NCBI RefSeq assembly: GCF_002909485.1
Contig: NZ_PPXG01000005.1
Coordinates: forward strand, 186,001 to 250,000
Source of the DNA: Stutzerimonas stutzeri
GTDB taxonomy: Bacteria; Pseudomonadota; Gammaproteobacteria; Pseudomonadales; Pseudomonadaceae
Length of the DNA stretch: 64,000 nt
Direction of reading: 5' to 3'
Below the pieces are notes generated by a model, which saw only the letters and a list, made by a program, of their open reading frames with translations, had not been told where the DNA came from and searched no databases. The position numbers and the translations under genes are program-made. Positions 9,422-18,512 of this stretch are shown one piece after another; the first letter of the stretch is position 1; each line of letters begins with the position of its first letter.

Positions 9422-10372
9422 ATGGATCGTCCTCAGTTTCGTGCGTACTTCCTCCATCCGCGCTTCTGGCCGCTATGGTTGGGCTTGGGATTGCTATGGC
9501 TGCTGGTTCAGTTGCCTTATCCGCTATTGCTGAAGCTGGGGCGTGGTCTTGGCGCGCTGATGTTCCGTTTTGCCGGTTCGCGGCGCTACATCGCACGGCG
9601 TAACCTGGAACTGTGTTTTCCGGAGCTCAGTCAGGAGCAACGCGAACGACTGCTGCACGAGAACTTTGCGTCCAACGGCATCGCCTTTTTCGAGATGGCG
9701 ATGAGTTGGTGGTGGCCAAAGGTGCGACTACAGAGCTTGGCTCGTATCGAGGGCCTCGAGCATCTGCAGCAGGCTCAGGCGGCGGGGCAGGGGGTGATCC
9801 TGATGGCGCTGCATTTCACTACGCTGGAAATCGGCGCGGCGCTACTCGGTCAGCGCCATACCATCGATGGTATGTACCGCCAGCACAAAAATCCGGTGTT
9901 CGACTTTGTCCAGCGCCGCGGGCGCGAGCGGCATAACCGCGACGCGAGTGCCATTGAGCGCGAGGACGTGCGCGCGATGCTCAAGGTGCTGCGCGCCGGT
10001 CGTGCCATCTGGTATGCGCCGGACCAGGATTACGGGCGCAAGCAAAGCCTGTTCGTTCCGCTGTTCGGTATTCAGGCTGCTACGGTTACCGCTACGACAA
10101 AGTTTGCGCGGTTGGGCAGGGCCAGAGTCGTGCCATTTACTCAGGAGCGCCTGGCGGATGGCTCGGGCTATCGGTTGGTGATCCATCCGCCGCTTGAGGA
10201 CTTTCCCGGCGAGACTGAAGAAGCCGATTGCCGGCGGATCAATCAGTGGATTGAGGAGGCGGTCAGTGCTTTGCCGGAGCAATACCTCTGGGCGCATCGT
10301 CGTTTCAAGACCCGTCCGGTCGGTGAGCCTGGCCTTTATAAGAAGCGCAGGAAGCAATCGGCCGGTCGGTAG
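9422..10372 (+). CDS. lpxL: Lipid A lauroyl-type acyltransferase LpxL/HtrB
   Basis: This is a 316-residue inner-membrane acyltransferase of the lysophospholipid/HtrB family. I start at the ATG at 9422 (MDRPQFRAYFLHPRFWPLWLG), which resembles E. coli LpxL starts; the open frame extends 17 codons upstream. One N-terminal transmembrane helix is present (about residues 18-42). The catalytic HX4(D/E) motif is seen as HFTTLE (about residues 130-135). YRQHKNP and WYAPDQDYG are the later acceptor-site blocks. The enzyme adds a secondary acyl chain from acyl-ACP to lipid A precursor. It is divergent from minC across 158 nt. Confidence 0.93.
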   Translation: MDRPQFRAYFLHPRFWPLWLGLGLLWLLVQLPYPLLLKLGRGLGALMFRFAGSRRYIARRNLELCFPELSQEQRERLLHENFASNGIAFFEMAMSWWWPKVRLQSLARIEGLEHLQQAQAAGQGVILMALHFTTLEIGAALLGQRHTIDGMYRQHKNPVFDFVQRRGRERHNRDASAIEREDVRAMLKVLRAGRAIWYAPDQDYGRKQSLFVPLFGIQAATVTATTKFARLGRARVVPFTQERLADGSGYRLVIHPPLEDFPGETEEADCRRINQWIEEAVSALPEQYLWAHRRFKTRPVGEPGLYKKRRKQSAGR

Positions 10373-10414
10373 GCTCCGCTGGCTAAGCCGGCGCCGCGAG
10401 TCGATCTGCTCCTG

Positions 10415-11257
10415 TCAGGCCAGCTTTCCATCGCGAAAATCCCGCAGCGCTTGCTCGATCTCCTCGCGACTGTTCATCACGAACGGGCCGTATTGCACGA
10501 TAGGCTCGCTCAGAGGGCGGCCGGCCAATAGCATCAGGCGAGCACCGAGTTCGCTACGTAACTGCACGTCGCCGTGGTCGGACAAGCGAGCCAGCTGGCC
10601 TTTGCCCACTTCCTGATCGCCTATATGCAGAGCGCCTTCGTATACATAGAGCAACAGGCGATGGCCATCCGGGATCTGCGGCGAAAATGTGTTGCCGGCC
10701 AAAAGGTGCAGGTCGAACAGGTAGGGTTCGGTATCCGGGCGTTGCACGATGCCGTGATGCTCGACCTCGCCAACCTTCAGGATTCCGGCGATGACCTTGG
10801 CCTGCATGCCGTCAGGTAGCGTCAACTGCGGTATTTCCGCCGGCGCAAAGTCCCGATAAGCCGGGTCGCCGAGCTTCGCATGTGAGGGTAGGTTCAACCA
10901 CAGCTGAAAGCCTCGCATGGTGCCTTGCTGCTGCTCCGGCATCTCGCTGTGGATGACTCCGCGGGCAGCGGTCATCCATTGCACGCCGCCGCTTTCCAGC
11001 AAGCCAACGTTGCCCATGTGATCCTCGTGACGCATGTGCCCTTCGAGCATGTAGGTGATGGTTTCGAAGCCCCGGTGTGGGTGCGGCGGGAAGCCCGCGA
11101 TGTACTCGTCCGGATTGTTCGAGCCGAACTCGTCGAGCATGAGGAATGGGTCGAAGCGCTCCGGTCCGGCGCCGCCGAAGACGCGGGTCAGGCTGACACC
11201 GGCGCCATCGGATGTGGGCTGGCCGGTGGTGATGGATAGAACTTCCCGTTGCGACAT
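10415..11257 (-). CDS. Pirin family protein
   Basis: This is a 280-residue bicupin. The N-terminal cupin carries the pirin metal motif: PPHPHRGFETITYML with two His ligands, and GVIHSEMPEQ with the His/Glu pair. The C-terminal cupin begins near residue 170. Bacterial pirins can act as quercetinases or modulate metabolic enzymes; the role here is not determined by sequence. The ATG at 11257 has a strong AGGAGG site. Its downstream end converges with lpxL, and no obvious terminator was found in the 42-nt gap. A 92-nt gap separates it from the MlaA-like gene. Confidence 0.9.
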   Translation of the reverse strand: MSQREVLSITTGQPTSDGAGVSLTRVFGGAGPERFDPFLMLDEFGSNNPDEYIAGFPPHPHRGFETITYMLEGHMRHEDHMGNVGLLESGGVQWMTAARGVIHSEMPEQQQGTMRGFQLWLNLPSHAKLGDPAYRDFAPAEIPQLTLPDGMQAKVIAGILKVGEVEHHGIVQRPDTEPYLFDLHLLAGNTFSPQIPDGHRLLLYVYEGALHIGDQEVGKGQLARLSDHGDVQLRSELGARLMLLAGRPLSEPIVQYGPFVMNSREEIEQALRDFRDGKLA

Positions 11258-11349
11258 GATCGATGCCTCCTGGTTGAATGAGCCAAGGATAGGCGCGCCG
11301 TTTCGATCAATGGTTGCTTATTTTTGCTACAAACAATCGGTAAGTTAGA

Positions 11350-12114
11350 TTATTCCTCGACTAGCAGCTCTCGTGCCCGACTGTAGACATAGCGGACTTT
11401 TTCATACTCGAAAGGCGAATTGAGCTGCCCATAACGGAAGCTGGTGACATGGCGCGCATTGATTGCGCGTAGCGCGGTCAGGCTGAGCTCGCCGCCGGTG
11501 GTTTCGGAGTACTGCAGAAAGTCGATTTGCCTCTCGACGGCGAAATCGGCAACGCGACCTGTGGTATCGCGTAGGTTCGATGGGCCGAGCGCCGGCAAAA
11601 TCAGGTATGGCCCCTGGGGGACGCCCCAGTAACCAAGCGTCTGCCCGAAGTCTTCGCTCTGCCGTACCAGCCCCATGCGAGTAGCCGGGTCCCAGACGCC
11701 GCCCACGCCGAGAATGGTGTTGAACAGAAAGCGCGCAGTGGCGTTCGCGGCGCGCTGGCCTTTCAGCTGGGCGAGGCTGTTGAACAGCGTGGGCACCTCG
11801 CCCAGGTTGCTGAAGAAGTTGCTTACACCTGTGCGTACTGGTTGCGGTGTGACATAGCGATAGCCGCGCACCACCGGCAACATGACCCACTGATCGAGCC
11901 GGTAATTGAAGTGGTAAATACGACGGTTGACCGACTCGAACGGGTCGTATACGTCCAGTGCCTGAAAGGTGGCACGCTCGAACTCGCGCTGATCCAGCCC
12001 AGGATTGAATTCCAGGTTGCGCAGCGGATGGGTAAAGCCATCTTCATCGACGGTCGGCGTGTCGGCAAAGGCCAGGCCACTGGCCAGAAGCAACGGCAGC
12101 AGCATTCCTTTAGC
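11350..12114 (-). CDS. MlaA/VacJ family protein lacking a lipobox
   Basis: The family blocks are clear: DPFESVNRRIYHFNYRLDQWVMLPVVRGYRYVTP in several pieces, FFSNLGEVPTLFNSL, LGVGGVWDPATRMGL, FGQTLGYWGVPQGPYLILP. MlaA proteins sit at the outer membrane and return surface phospholipid to the Mla pathway. I chose the GTG at 12114, which has GGAG seven bases upstream and gives a short signal peptide (AKGMLLPLLLASGLAFA, then DTP). The ATG at 12105 would have its AAAGGA immediately adjacent, which is too close. There is no Cys at the cleavage site, so this copy is predicted to be soluble periplasmic or peripherally bound rather than a lipoprotein. It overlaps the upstream hydrolase gene. Length is 254 residues. 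Confidence 0.88.
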   Translation of the reverse strand, partial: AKGMLLPLLLASGLAFADTPTVDEDGFTHPLRNLEFNPGLDQREFERATFQALDVYDPFESVNRRIYHFNYRLDQWVMLPVVRGYRYVTPQPVRTGVSNFFSNLGEVPTLFNSLAQLKGQRAANATARFLFNTILGVGGVWDPATRMGLVRQSEDFGQTLGYWGVPQGPYLILPALGPSNLRDTTGRVADFAVERQIDFLQYSETTGGELSLTALRAINARHVTSFRYGQLNSPFEYEKVRYVYSRARELLVEE

Positions 12115-13402
12115 CACGGAAAAACTCCAGCATATGTTGGGCGTTGACGCGGTAACTGAGGTTGCCGCAGTGGCCGCCACGTGGATAGAGGGTAAGGCGT
12201 TCGCCGAAGGTGCGGCGCAGGAAGCCGATGTCGCCAGCGCCCAGTATCAGATCATCAGCGTTATGCATCACCGCAATTTTCGGGCTCTCGCGCAAATAAT
12301 CCTCGAGCGCATACAGGCTGACCTGCTGGATCAGCTGGGCCAGGCTGCCGCCATCGTATTGTGCTCGCCACATCGGAATTACCTGCTCGGTGATGTAGCA
12401 GTCGAAACTGCATAGCAGGGCGCGTTTGAAGAAGGGTTCCAGGCGCGTGCCCTGGTTGATCGGATAGTCCGGTGGAGTGATGAGCCCGCGGCGGTTGATC
12501 AGGTCGGAGGTAAAGGTGATATCCGCGGCGGAAAAGCGAAATACCGAACCGATCAACATGGCCAACTGCTCGTCGCTGAGTTTCAACTGTGATTGCTGAA
12601 AGTCATAGAGCATCGCCTCGTCGAGGTCGATGTAACCCTTCTGCTGGTAGTAACGGGTGAGCTTCTCAAGCACCACTTCATAGAAGGTGGTGTTGTCGTC
12701 GATGCCTTCGACGCGCGTCTGTACCAACTTGTCCAGGTTGCTGACCGATGTGTATAGATTGACTGGCGGATTCAGGAGCAGCACGCGCTTGAAGTTGAAA
12801 CTGCGTCGCGTCTCGTCCAATTGGCTGACGAATGCTGCATTCAGGGCGCCGAGGCTGTAGCCGGTGAGGTGGTATTCGGTGACGGGCAATTTGTAATGCT
12901 GTGCCCGAATAGCCTGCATGACCCTGTACAAATCCTTGGCATCGTCGCTGCTGATCCCAGGCGTTGCGTAACGCGACGCGGCGGACATGAAGTCGTAGCT
13001 AGTTGGCGAGGATAGCTGCACAACGTGGTAACCGGCGCCGTAGAACAGGCGTTTGAGTGCCTCTGTCTTGCCGGCGGAATAGCGCGCGCCGGTGCCGGAA
13101 ATGATGAAGATCAGCGGCGCGGGGCCGCTTTGGCGCGCGAGCCTGTAACGCAGTTGCTTAACGGGCCAGAAGTTGTCCGGGAGGGTGAATTCGCGCTCAG
13201 GTCGCAGGCGCAGGCTGTAGTCCGCCTGGTCGATATCGTCGTCGCTGGGAACTTCGGCGCGTAACTCAGCCGGTGTTCCGGCAATCGTGGCTGCGAAGGG
13301 GTTGGCCAAAGGATAGCCATACTCCTCGACGCTAAGGTCTGCCGCATGCACTGGCGCGATGGCCAGGGCGAACAGTGCAGTCAGGCGCAACAACAGCTGC
13401 AT
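12110..13402 (-). CDS. Periplasmic alpha/beta hydrolase paired with MlaA
   Basis: This is a 430-residue protein with a signal peptide (about 1-21, ending APVHA). An alpha/beta hydrolase core follows. The nucleophile elbow is GYSLG with Ser183, IISGTGARYSAGK is the oxyanion region near residue 100, Asp383 or Asp384 lies in NADDLILG, and His411 in RGGHCGN completes a plausible triad. Family members are sometimes mislabelled as kinases in databases (from memory). Its stop codon lies inside the start region of the MlaA-like gene, so the two are translationally coupled. This suggests a lipase or esterase working with phospholipid transport at the outer membrane (inference). Confidence 0.75.
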   Translation of the reverse strand: MQLLLRLTALFALAIAPVHAADLSVEEYGYPLANPFAATIAGTPAELRAEVPSDDDIDQADYSLRLRPEREFTLPDNFWPVKQLRYRLARQSGPAPLIFIISGTGARYSAGKTEALKRLFYGAGYHVVQLSSPTSYDFMSAASRYATPGISSDDAKDLYRVMQAIRAQHYKLPVTEYHLTGYSLGALNAAFVSQLDETRRSFNFKRVLLLNPPVNLYTSVSNLDKLVQTRVEGIDDNTTFYEVVLEKLTRYYQQKGYIDLDEAMLYDFQQSQLKLSDEQLAMLIGSVFRFSAADITFTSDLINRRGLITPPDYPINQGTRLEPFFKRALLCSFDCYITEQVIPMWRAQYDGGSLAQLIQQVSLYALEDYLRESPKIAVMHNADDLILGAGDIGFLRRTFGERLTLYPRGGHCGNLSYRVNAQHMLEFFRG

Positions 13403-13564
13403 GGTACTTCTCCATTAACAGGCCATTCGCGGCCTGCAGCGAGGTGGCTGCGGGCATCTCGTGCCACCTGTCCTAATCAGATATGCATTGGCTGCACAGT
13501 GCAAGTCAACATCACTATGGCAGCGCTGCGCCAAATTCGATCCATGCCCAGAAGTAGAAATGAC

Positions 13565-13593
13565 GACGGCTCGCCAGATGCAGGCGAGCCGTC
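13565..13593 (-). terminator. Hairpin after DUF2061 gene
   Basis: GACGGCTCGCC and GGCGAGCCGTC form a perfect 11-bp stem with a 7-nt loop, 28 nt after the DUF2061 stop. The minus-strand tail is only weakly T-rich (GTCATTTC). It is a probable terminator. Confidence 0.55.
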
Positions 13594-13620
13594 ATGTTCA
13601 GGCAGACGCCAGAGCGGGTG

Positions 13621-13845
13621 TCATGCCTGATGGTGCAGCCATGCGTGTGCTGGGATTGGCTGATTACGCCGATCACGGCGTTCGAAGCGCTGCCAGATCT
13701 TCTCGTGGAAGTAGAAACCTACCGAGTTGCACAGTGGTTCGACCGCTGCGAGCAGCCCACTCACGGCGATGCTGCCGGTCAACGCGTAGGTGACGGAAAA
13801 AGCGATGCAAAAGTGCATCAGGGTAAACGTCACGGTCTTGAGCAT
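13621..13845 (-). CDS. DUF2061 small inner-membrane protein
   Basis: This is a 74-residue protein starting at the ATG at 13845, directly after an AGGAGG ribosome site. Two hydrophobic segments are seen: MLKTVTFTLMHFCIAFSVTYALTG and IAVSGLLAAVEPLCNSVGFYFHEKIW, the latter containing the EPxxNxxxxYxHEKxW block typical of DUF2061. The His-rich tail ends HAWLHHQA. The function of the family is unknown. The gene stands alone on the minus strand, divergent from the acetate permease operon. Confidence 0.85.
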   Translation of the reverse strand: MLKTVTFTLMHFCIAFSVTYALTGSIAVSGLLAAVEPLCNSVGFYFHEKIWQRFERRDRRNQPIPAHAWLHHQA

Positions 13846-14124
13846 GGCATGCCTCCTTGTGCGATCGAGAACTGTTCTCAGGTTTTCGCAGTCTGCACGG
13901 GGCTCGCCAATGTCTGAAATCAACATTTCGCATGTGCGACATAGCGCCACACTATTTGTGTTTGGAATTGTTGCGAAGCCGCATTCTTCGCGGTTAGAGG
14001 CTCTACGGCGGGAGTTGCAGGGAACTGCCTTCAGACCAAAGTCGGGTGGTGCTGGCTTTGCCCGGACCTACAGTAGCCGCCCTGCTCCCGCCTGGGGGGC
14101 AGCGACCGTGAAGAGATAATTCCA

Positions 14125-14439
14125 ATGAACAATGAAGACGTTTACCGGCAGATCTATGCCAACCCGCGTTTCCAGGAGCTGGTGGCGAAGCGCGGCCGTT
14201 TTGCTTGGCTGCTGTCCGCCGTAATGCTTGGCGCCTACCTGGCATTCATCCTGCTGATCGCTTTCGAACCGAAGATCCTGGGCATTCCGCTTTCGGCTAA
14301 TAGCGTCACGACCTGGGGAATCCCGGTGGGCGTTGGCGTGATCTTCATGGCCTTCATCCTGACCGGTGTCTACGTGCAGCGCGCCAACGGCGAGTTCGAT
14401 CGCATCAACCAGGAAATCCTCAACGAGGCACAGAAATGA
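14125..14439 (+). CDS. DUF485 membrane protein, YjcH-like partner of ActP
   Basis: This is a 104-residue protein with two transmembrane helices (about 27-47 and 62-84) and the DUF485 N-terminal block [22 protein letters not shown]. coli YjcH has the same size and the same position immediately before actP. Its stop codon overlaps the actP start by four bases, indicating coupled translation. It probably assists acetate permease assembly or activity (inference). The 279 nt upstream, back to the DUF2061 start, contains GC-rich inverted segments but no promoter I can assign with confidence. Confidence 0.9.
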   Translation: MNNEDVYRQIYANPRFQELVAKRGRFAWLLSAVMLGAYLAFILLIAFEPKILGIPLSANSVTTWGIPVGVGVIFMAFILTGVYVQRANGEFDRINQEILNEAQK

Positions 14440-16094
14440 TAATCGTGCGTTTCCTGATGGCTGCCCTGCTGTTGGCAGTCTCGCCCGCGCTGCTCGCCGA
14501 TGCCATTACCGGCGAGGTCGAGAAGCAGGCCACCAACTACACCGCCATCATCATGTTCGTGGTGTTTATCGCGTTCACCATGGGCATCACCAAGTGGGCG
14601 GCGAAGCGCAACACCTCCACTGCTGACTACTACACGGCGGGTGGCAGCATCACCGGCTTTCAGAACGGCCTCGCAATTGCCGGTGACTTCATGTCGGCAG
14701 CGTCTTTTCTCGGCATCTCTGCGCTGGTCTACACCAGCGGCTACGACGGCCTGATCTACTCCATCGGCTTTCTCGTCGGCTGGCCGATCATCCTGTTCCT
14801 GATGGCCGAGCGGCTGCGCAACCTGGGCAAGTTCACCTTCTCCGACGTGGCCTCGTATCGCCTTGGCCAGACGCAGATTCGGCTGCTCTCGGCATTCGGT
14901 TCGCTGATAGTGGTGGCCTTCTACCTGATCGCGCAGATGGTTGGTGCCGGCAAGTTGATCCAGCTGCTGTTCGGCCTGGACTACTACGTGGCAGTGGTAT
15001 TGGTCGGTGTGCTGATGGTCATGTACGTGCTGTTCGGCGGCATGCTGGCGACCACCTGGGTGCAGATCATCAAGGCGGTCCTGCTGCTGTCTGGCGCGAG
15101 CTTCATGGCCATCATGGTGATGAAGAGCGTGGGCTTCGATTTCGGCAGCCTGTTCGCCGAAGCGGTGAAGATCCACGAGAAGGGCGCGCAGATCATGAGC
15201 CCGGGCGGCCTGGTTTCCGATCCGATTTCGGCAATCTCTCTCGGTCTGGCGCTGATGTTCGGTACGGCCGGTTTGCCGCACATCCTGATGCGTTTCTTTA
15301 CCGTGTCCGATGCCAAGGAAGCGCGCAAGAGTGTGTTCTACGCCACCGGCTTCATTGGCTACTTCTACATCCTGACCTTCATCATCGGCTTCGGCGCGAT
15401 CCTGCTGGTCAGCACCAACCCGGACTTCAAGGACGTGACCGGCGCCATCGTCGGCGGCACCAACATGGTCGCTATCCACCTGGCCAGCGCCGTGGGCGGC
15501 AACCTGTTCCTCGGCTTCATCTCCGCAGTCGCCTTCGCCACCATTCTCGCCGTTGTGGCGGGTCTGACCCTGGCCGGTGCCTCTGCGGTTTCCCATGACC
15601 TCTATGCCTGCGTGATCAAGCAGGGCAAGGCGCGGGAAGAGGACGAGATGCGCGTGACCAAGCTGACCACCCTGACTCTGGGCGTGGTGGCGATTCTGCT
15701 CGGCATCATCTTCGAGAAGCAGAACATCGCCTTCATGGTAGGCCTGGCGTTCTCCATCGCCGCCAGCTGCAACTTCCCGGTGCTGTTCCTTTCCATGTAC
15801 TGGAAGGGCCTGAGCACCCGTGGTGCGCTGTTCGGCGGCTCGCTGGGGCTGTTCACCGCGTTGCTGCTGACCATCATCAGCCCGACCGTGTGGGTCGACG
15901 TATTCGGCTTCGCCGAAGCGATCTTCCCCTACAAGTACCCGGCGCTGTTCTCGATGGCTGCGGCATTCGCCGGCATCTGGTTCTTCTCGGTCACCGACAA
16001 GTCCAAGCGTGCCGGCGAGGAGCGTGAGCGCTTCTTCGCCCAGTTCGTCCGTTCGCAGACTGGCCTGGGTGCTACCGGTGCCGTTGCGCACTGA
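14436..16094 (+). CDS. actP: Cation/acetate symporter ActP
   Basis: This is a 552-residue sodium/solute symporter (SSS family). A cleavable signal sequence ([23 protein letters not shown]) precedes about 13 transmembrane helices, as in E. coli ActP. Family blocks include [25 protein letters not shown] in pieces, [19 protein letters not shown], and [15 protein letters not shown]. The protein takes up acetate and some other short-chain carboxylates. It is the second gene of a two-gene operon with the DUF485 protein and is followed by a clear terminator. No histidine kinase domain is fused, unlike in some SSS-type sensors. Confidence 0.95.
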   Translation: MIIVRFLMAALLLAVSPALLADAITGEVEKQATNYTAIIMFVVFIAFTMGITKWAAKRNTSTADYYTAGGSITGFQNGLAIAGDFMSAASFLGISALVYTSGYDGLIYSIGFLVGWPIILFLMAERLRNLGKFTFSDVASYRLGQTQIRLLSAFGSLIVVAFYLIAQMVGAGKLIQLLFGLDYYVAVVLVGVLMVMYVLFGGMLATTWVQIIKAVLLLSGASFMAIMVMKSVGFDFGSLFAEAVKIHEKGAQIMSPGGLVSDPISAISLGLALMFGTAGLPHILMRFFTVSDAKEARKSVFYATGFIGYFYILTFIIGFGAILLVSTNPDFKDVTGAIVGGTNMVAIHLASAVGGNLFLGFISAVAFATILAVVAGLTLAGASAVSHDLYACVIKQGKAREEDEMRVTKLTTLTLGVVAILLGIIFEKQNIAFMVGLAFSIAASCNFPVLFLSMYWKGLSTRGALFGGSLGLFTALLLTIISPTVWVDVFGFAEAIFPYKYPALFSMAAAFAGIWFFSVTDKSKRAGEERERFFAQFVRSQTGLGATGAVAH

Positions 16095-16115
16095 CCTGAT
16101 TACAGGCAGGAACAA

Positions 16116-16139
16116 GGGCAGCCCTAGGGCTGCCTTTTT
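16116..16139 (+). terminator. Rho-independent terminator of actP operon
   Basis: GGCAGCC and GGCTGCC form a 7-bp stem with loop CTAG, followed by TTTTT. It lies about 20 nt after the actP stop codon. Confidence 0.9.
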
Positions 16140-16330
16140 GTTGGTGGCGCAAGCAGTTCGCGAAGCTGCAACAAGCCCATGCTGCCGCCATAGTGCCTGC
16201 CCGGAACCTTGCGGTCAGCCCCATGCGCCGCGGGTTTGCCAAGGGCATTCATCAATCTGATGGATGCCGGTACGTGCCGCTGCATTCGCTACTCTCTGCC
16301 ACTACCCGAACAACAAAAGGCAGCAGAACA

Positions 16331-17140
16331 ATGCACAACCGCATGATGATTACCGGTGCCGGCTCCGGGCTAGGTCGCGAGATTGCCCTGCGCTGGGCGC
16401 GTGACGGCTGGCGGCTGGCGCTTTCCGATGTAAATGAAGGCGGCCTGGCGGAAACCCTGAAAATGGTTCGTGAGGTGGGTGGTGACGGTTTCACCATGCG
16501 CTGCGACGTGCGTGACTACAGCCAGTTGATCGGCTTCGCCCAGGCCTGCGAGGAAAAGCTCGGCGGCATCGATATCGTGGTCAACAACGCCGGCGTGGCT
16601 TCGGGCGGCTTCTTCGACGAGCTGTCGCTGGAGGACTGGGACTGGCAGATCGCGATCAACCTGATGGGCGTGGTCAAGGGCTGTAAAGCCTTCCTGCCGC
16701 TGGTGCAGAAGAGCAAGGGCAAGATCATCAACATCGCCTCGATGGCGGCTCTGATGCAGGCGCCTGGCATGAGCAACTACAACGTGGCCAAGGCTGGTGT
16801 GGTGGCGCTGTCGGAAAGCCTGCTGGTCGAGCTGCGCCAAGCAGAGGTTGGCGTGCACGTGGTCTGCCCGTCGTTCTTCCAGACCAACCTGCTCGATTCC
16901 TTCCGTGGCCCGACGCCGAACGTGAAGGCGCAGATCGGCAAGCTGTTGGAGTCTTCGCCGATAACCGCGGCGGACATCGCCGACTACATCCACCAGCAAG
17001 TCGCCAAGGGCGAGTTCATGATCCTGCCGCACGACGAGGGCCGCATGGCCTGGAAGGTCAAGCAGCAGAGTCCTCAGGCGATCTACGACGAGATGGCCAC
17101 GCTGGCCGAGAAGAAGCGCGCCAAGAGTAAAGCGTTCTGA
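16331..17140 (+). CDS. SDR family oxidoreductase
   Basis: This is a 269-residue short-chain dehydrogenase. The nucleotide motif is TGAGSGLG near residues 8-15, NNAG lies near residue 88, and the catalytic YxxxK is in SNYNVAKAGVVAL. The start at 16331 is the ATG that gives the normal short N-terminus; the open frame runs 46 codons further upstream without SDR similarity. VVCPSFFQTNLLDSFRG matches the segment after the catalytic helix in classical SDRs. The substrate cannot be predicted. It is monocistronic, with the actP terminator upstream and a UUCG hairpin downstream. Confidence 0.88.
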   Translation: MHNRMMITGAGSGLGREIALRWARDGWRLALSDVNEGGLAETLKMVREVGGDGFTMRCDVRDYSQLIGFAQACEEKLGGIDIVVNNAGVASGGFFDELSLEDWDWQIAINLMGVVKGCKAFLPLVQKSKGKIINIASMAALMQAPGMSNYNVAKAGVVALSESLLVELRQAEVGVHVVCPSFFQTNLLDSFRGPTPNVKAQIGKLLESSPITAADIADYIHQQVAKGEFMILPHDEGRMAWKVKQQSPQAIYDEMATLAEKKRAKSKAF

Positions 17141-17146
17141 GATTGA

Positions 17147-17164
17147 CCGGCTGCTTCGGCAGCC
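17147..17164 (+). terminator. UUCG hairpin after SDR gene
   Basis: CGGCTGC and GCAGCCG form a perfect 7-bp stem closed by the very stable TTCG tetraloop, seven nt after the SDR stop. No T-run follows directly. It may stabilise the mRNA end rather than terminate. Confidence 0.4.
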
Positions 17165-17241
17165 GCTGCGGTTGCCTCGGGAGAGGGCTGGGAGTAGGGT
17201 TGCCTGTCAGGCTTTTTTCGCCGTAACCCTATGGAACGCTT

Positions 17242-18399
17242 GTGAATTTTCCCTCCCGTGGGCTGTTGATGCTGGCCCTGGTCCTGGCTGCGATCAACCT
17301 ACGCCCTGGCATTACCTCCTTCGCTCCGCTGATCGAGCGCATCGCCGAAGAACTGTCGCTTTCCCGCGGGCTGATCAGTCTGACGACGGCGTTGCCGGTT
17401 CTGCTGATGGGCCTGCTGGCGCCCCTGGCGCCGCGGCTGGCCGTACGGTTCGGGCTGGAACGCAGCATCGCGCTGTGCCTTGGTCTGATCTGCCTGGCGC
17501 TGCTGCTGCGGCTGTTCGGCCATAACGCAGTTTTGTTGATCGGCACTGCCGGACTGGTCGGTGCCGGCATTGCCATTGCTGGCCCGTTGCTGTCCGGCTT
17601 TATCAAACGCTATTTCCTCGAGCGCATGGGCCAGACCGCTGCCTGGTACTCGCTGAGCATGGCAGTAGGGGGCACGCTCGGCGTGGTCGTGACCGCACCA
17701 GCCACCGAGGCAATGGGCCAGGATTGGGCGCGAGGCCTGGCGCTCTGGGCATTGCCGGCTCTTGCGGCGTTGCTGATATGGTTGCGCCTGCCGAATCAGC
17801 CGGAAGCGGCCAGCGAGAGCCGCGCCGGCTTACCCTGGAAGGAACCGCGGGCTTGGCTGCTGAGCATCTACTTCGCCCTGCAGGCCGGGTTGTTTTATGC
17901 GCTGGCGACATGGTTGGTGGCGCGCTATCACGAGGTTGGTTACAGCCTGCTGCAGAGCAATGCATTCTTCAGCGGCTTCATGCTCATCGGTCTGCCAAGC
18001 GCTTTCGCCATGCCCTGGCTGGCACAGAGGCTGGGCAACCGGCACCGGATCATGGCGGCATGCGGGGTGCTGGCGACGCTATGCCTGGCGCTGATCGCCT
18101 TGGCCCCGAACTGGCAGCCGCTGGTGATATGCATGCTGCTCGGCGTCGCGCTCAATGGCACCTTTTCCCTGGCGCTGATCTCGCCAATGTACGAAGCCGG
18201 TACTCCGCTGGCCGTCAGCCGCCTCACCGCAATGATGCTCTGCACCGGCTACAGCCTTGCCTGCCTGACGCCGGTGCTGGCCGGCCTGGGGCGTGATCTG
18301 GCGGGTGACTACCGCGTGCCGTTCCTGGTGCTGACGGGCATGGCGGCGTGCATGTCGCTGCTGGCGATGCGCTTGCGGCCAAAGCACGTGGGCGGCTGA
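17242..18399 (+). CDS. MFS transporter, CynX/NimT type
   Basis: This is a 385-residue protein with about 12 hydrophobic helices. LAAINLRPGITSFAPLI near the N-terminus is the hallmark of the CynX/NimT (cyanate and 2-nitroimidazole) subfamily. The GTG at 17242 has GGAA upstream; an in-frame ATG at 17269 is possible but would shorten the first helix. The substrate is unknown; NimT-type members expel nitroimidazoles and CynX is linked to cyanate. The gene is separated by 100 nt from the SDR and is followed 113 nt later by a small unknown gene on the same strand. Confidence 0.85.
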   Translation: MNFPSRGLLMLALVLAAINLRPGITSFAPLIERIAEELSLSRGLISLTTALPVLLMGLLAPLAPRLAVRFGLERSIALCLGLICLALLLRLFGHNAVLLIGTAGLVGAGIAIAGPLLSGFIKRYFLERMGQTAAWYSLSMAVGGTLGVVVTAPATEAMGQDWARGLALWALPALAALLIWLRLPNQPEAASESRAGLPWKEPRAWLLSIYFALQAGLFYALATWLVARYHEVGYSLLQSNAFFSGFMLIGLPSAFAMPWLAQRLGNRHRIMAACGVLATLCLALIALAPNWQPLVICMLLGVALNGTFSLALISPMYEAGTPLAVSRLTAMMLCTGYSLACLTPVLAGLGRDLAGDYRVPFLVLTGMAACMSLLAMRLRPKHVGG

Positions 18400-18512
18400 A
18401 AACGCTCAGGGCTGTGGCCTGTTTCACCACTTCCCAAGCCGCGGGTGACCCGCCCGCTGCGCTGTGCTAGAAAGCTCGCCGTTCTGTCCCATCCCGCGTT
18501 CCGGAGTTTCGA

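Noticed and set aside
13955..13985. Sigma-54-like promoter before the actP operon
   Set aside because: The GG and GC elements are seven bases apart instead of ten, so the spacing is wrong.
14370..16115. 581-codon open frame antisense to actP
   Set aside because: It is a composition shadow: low-complexity Gln/His/Arg-rich translation, no ribosome site, and exact overlap with a well-supported permease.
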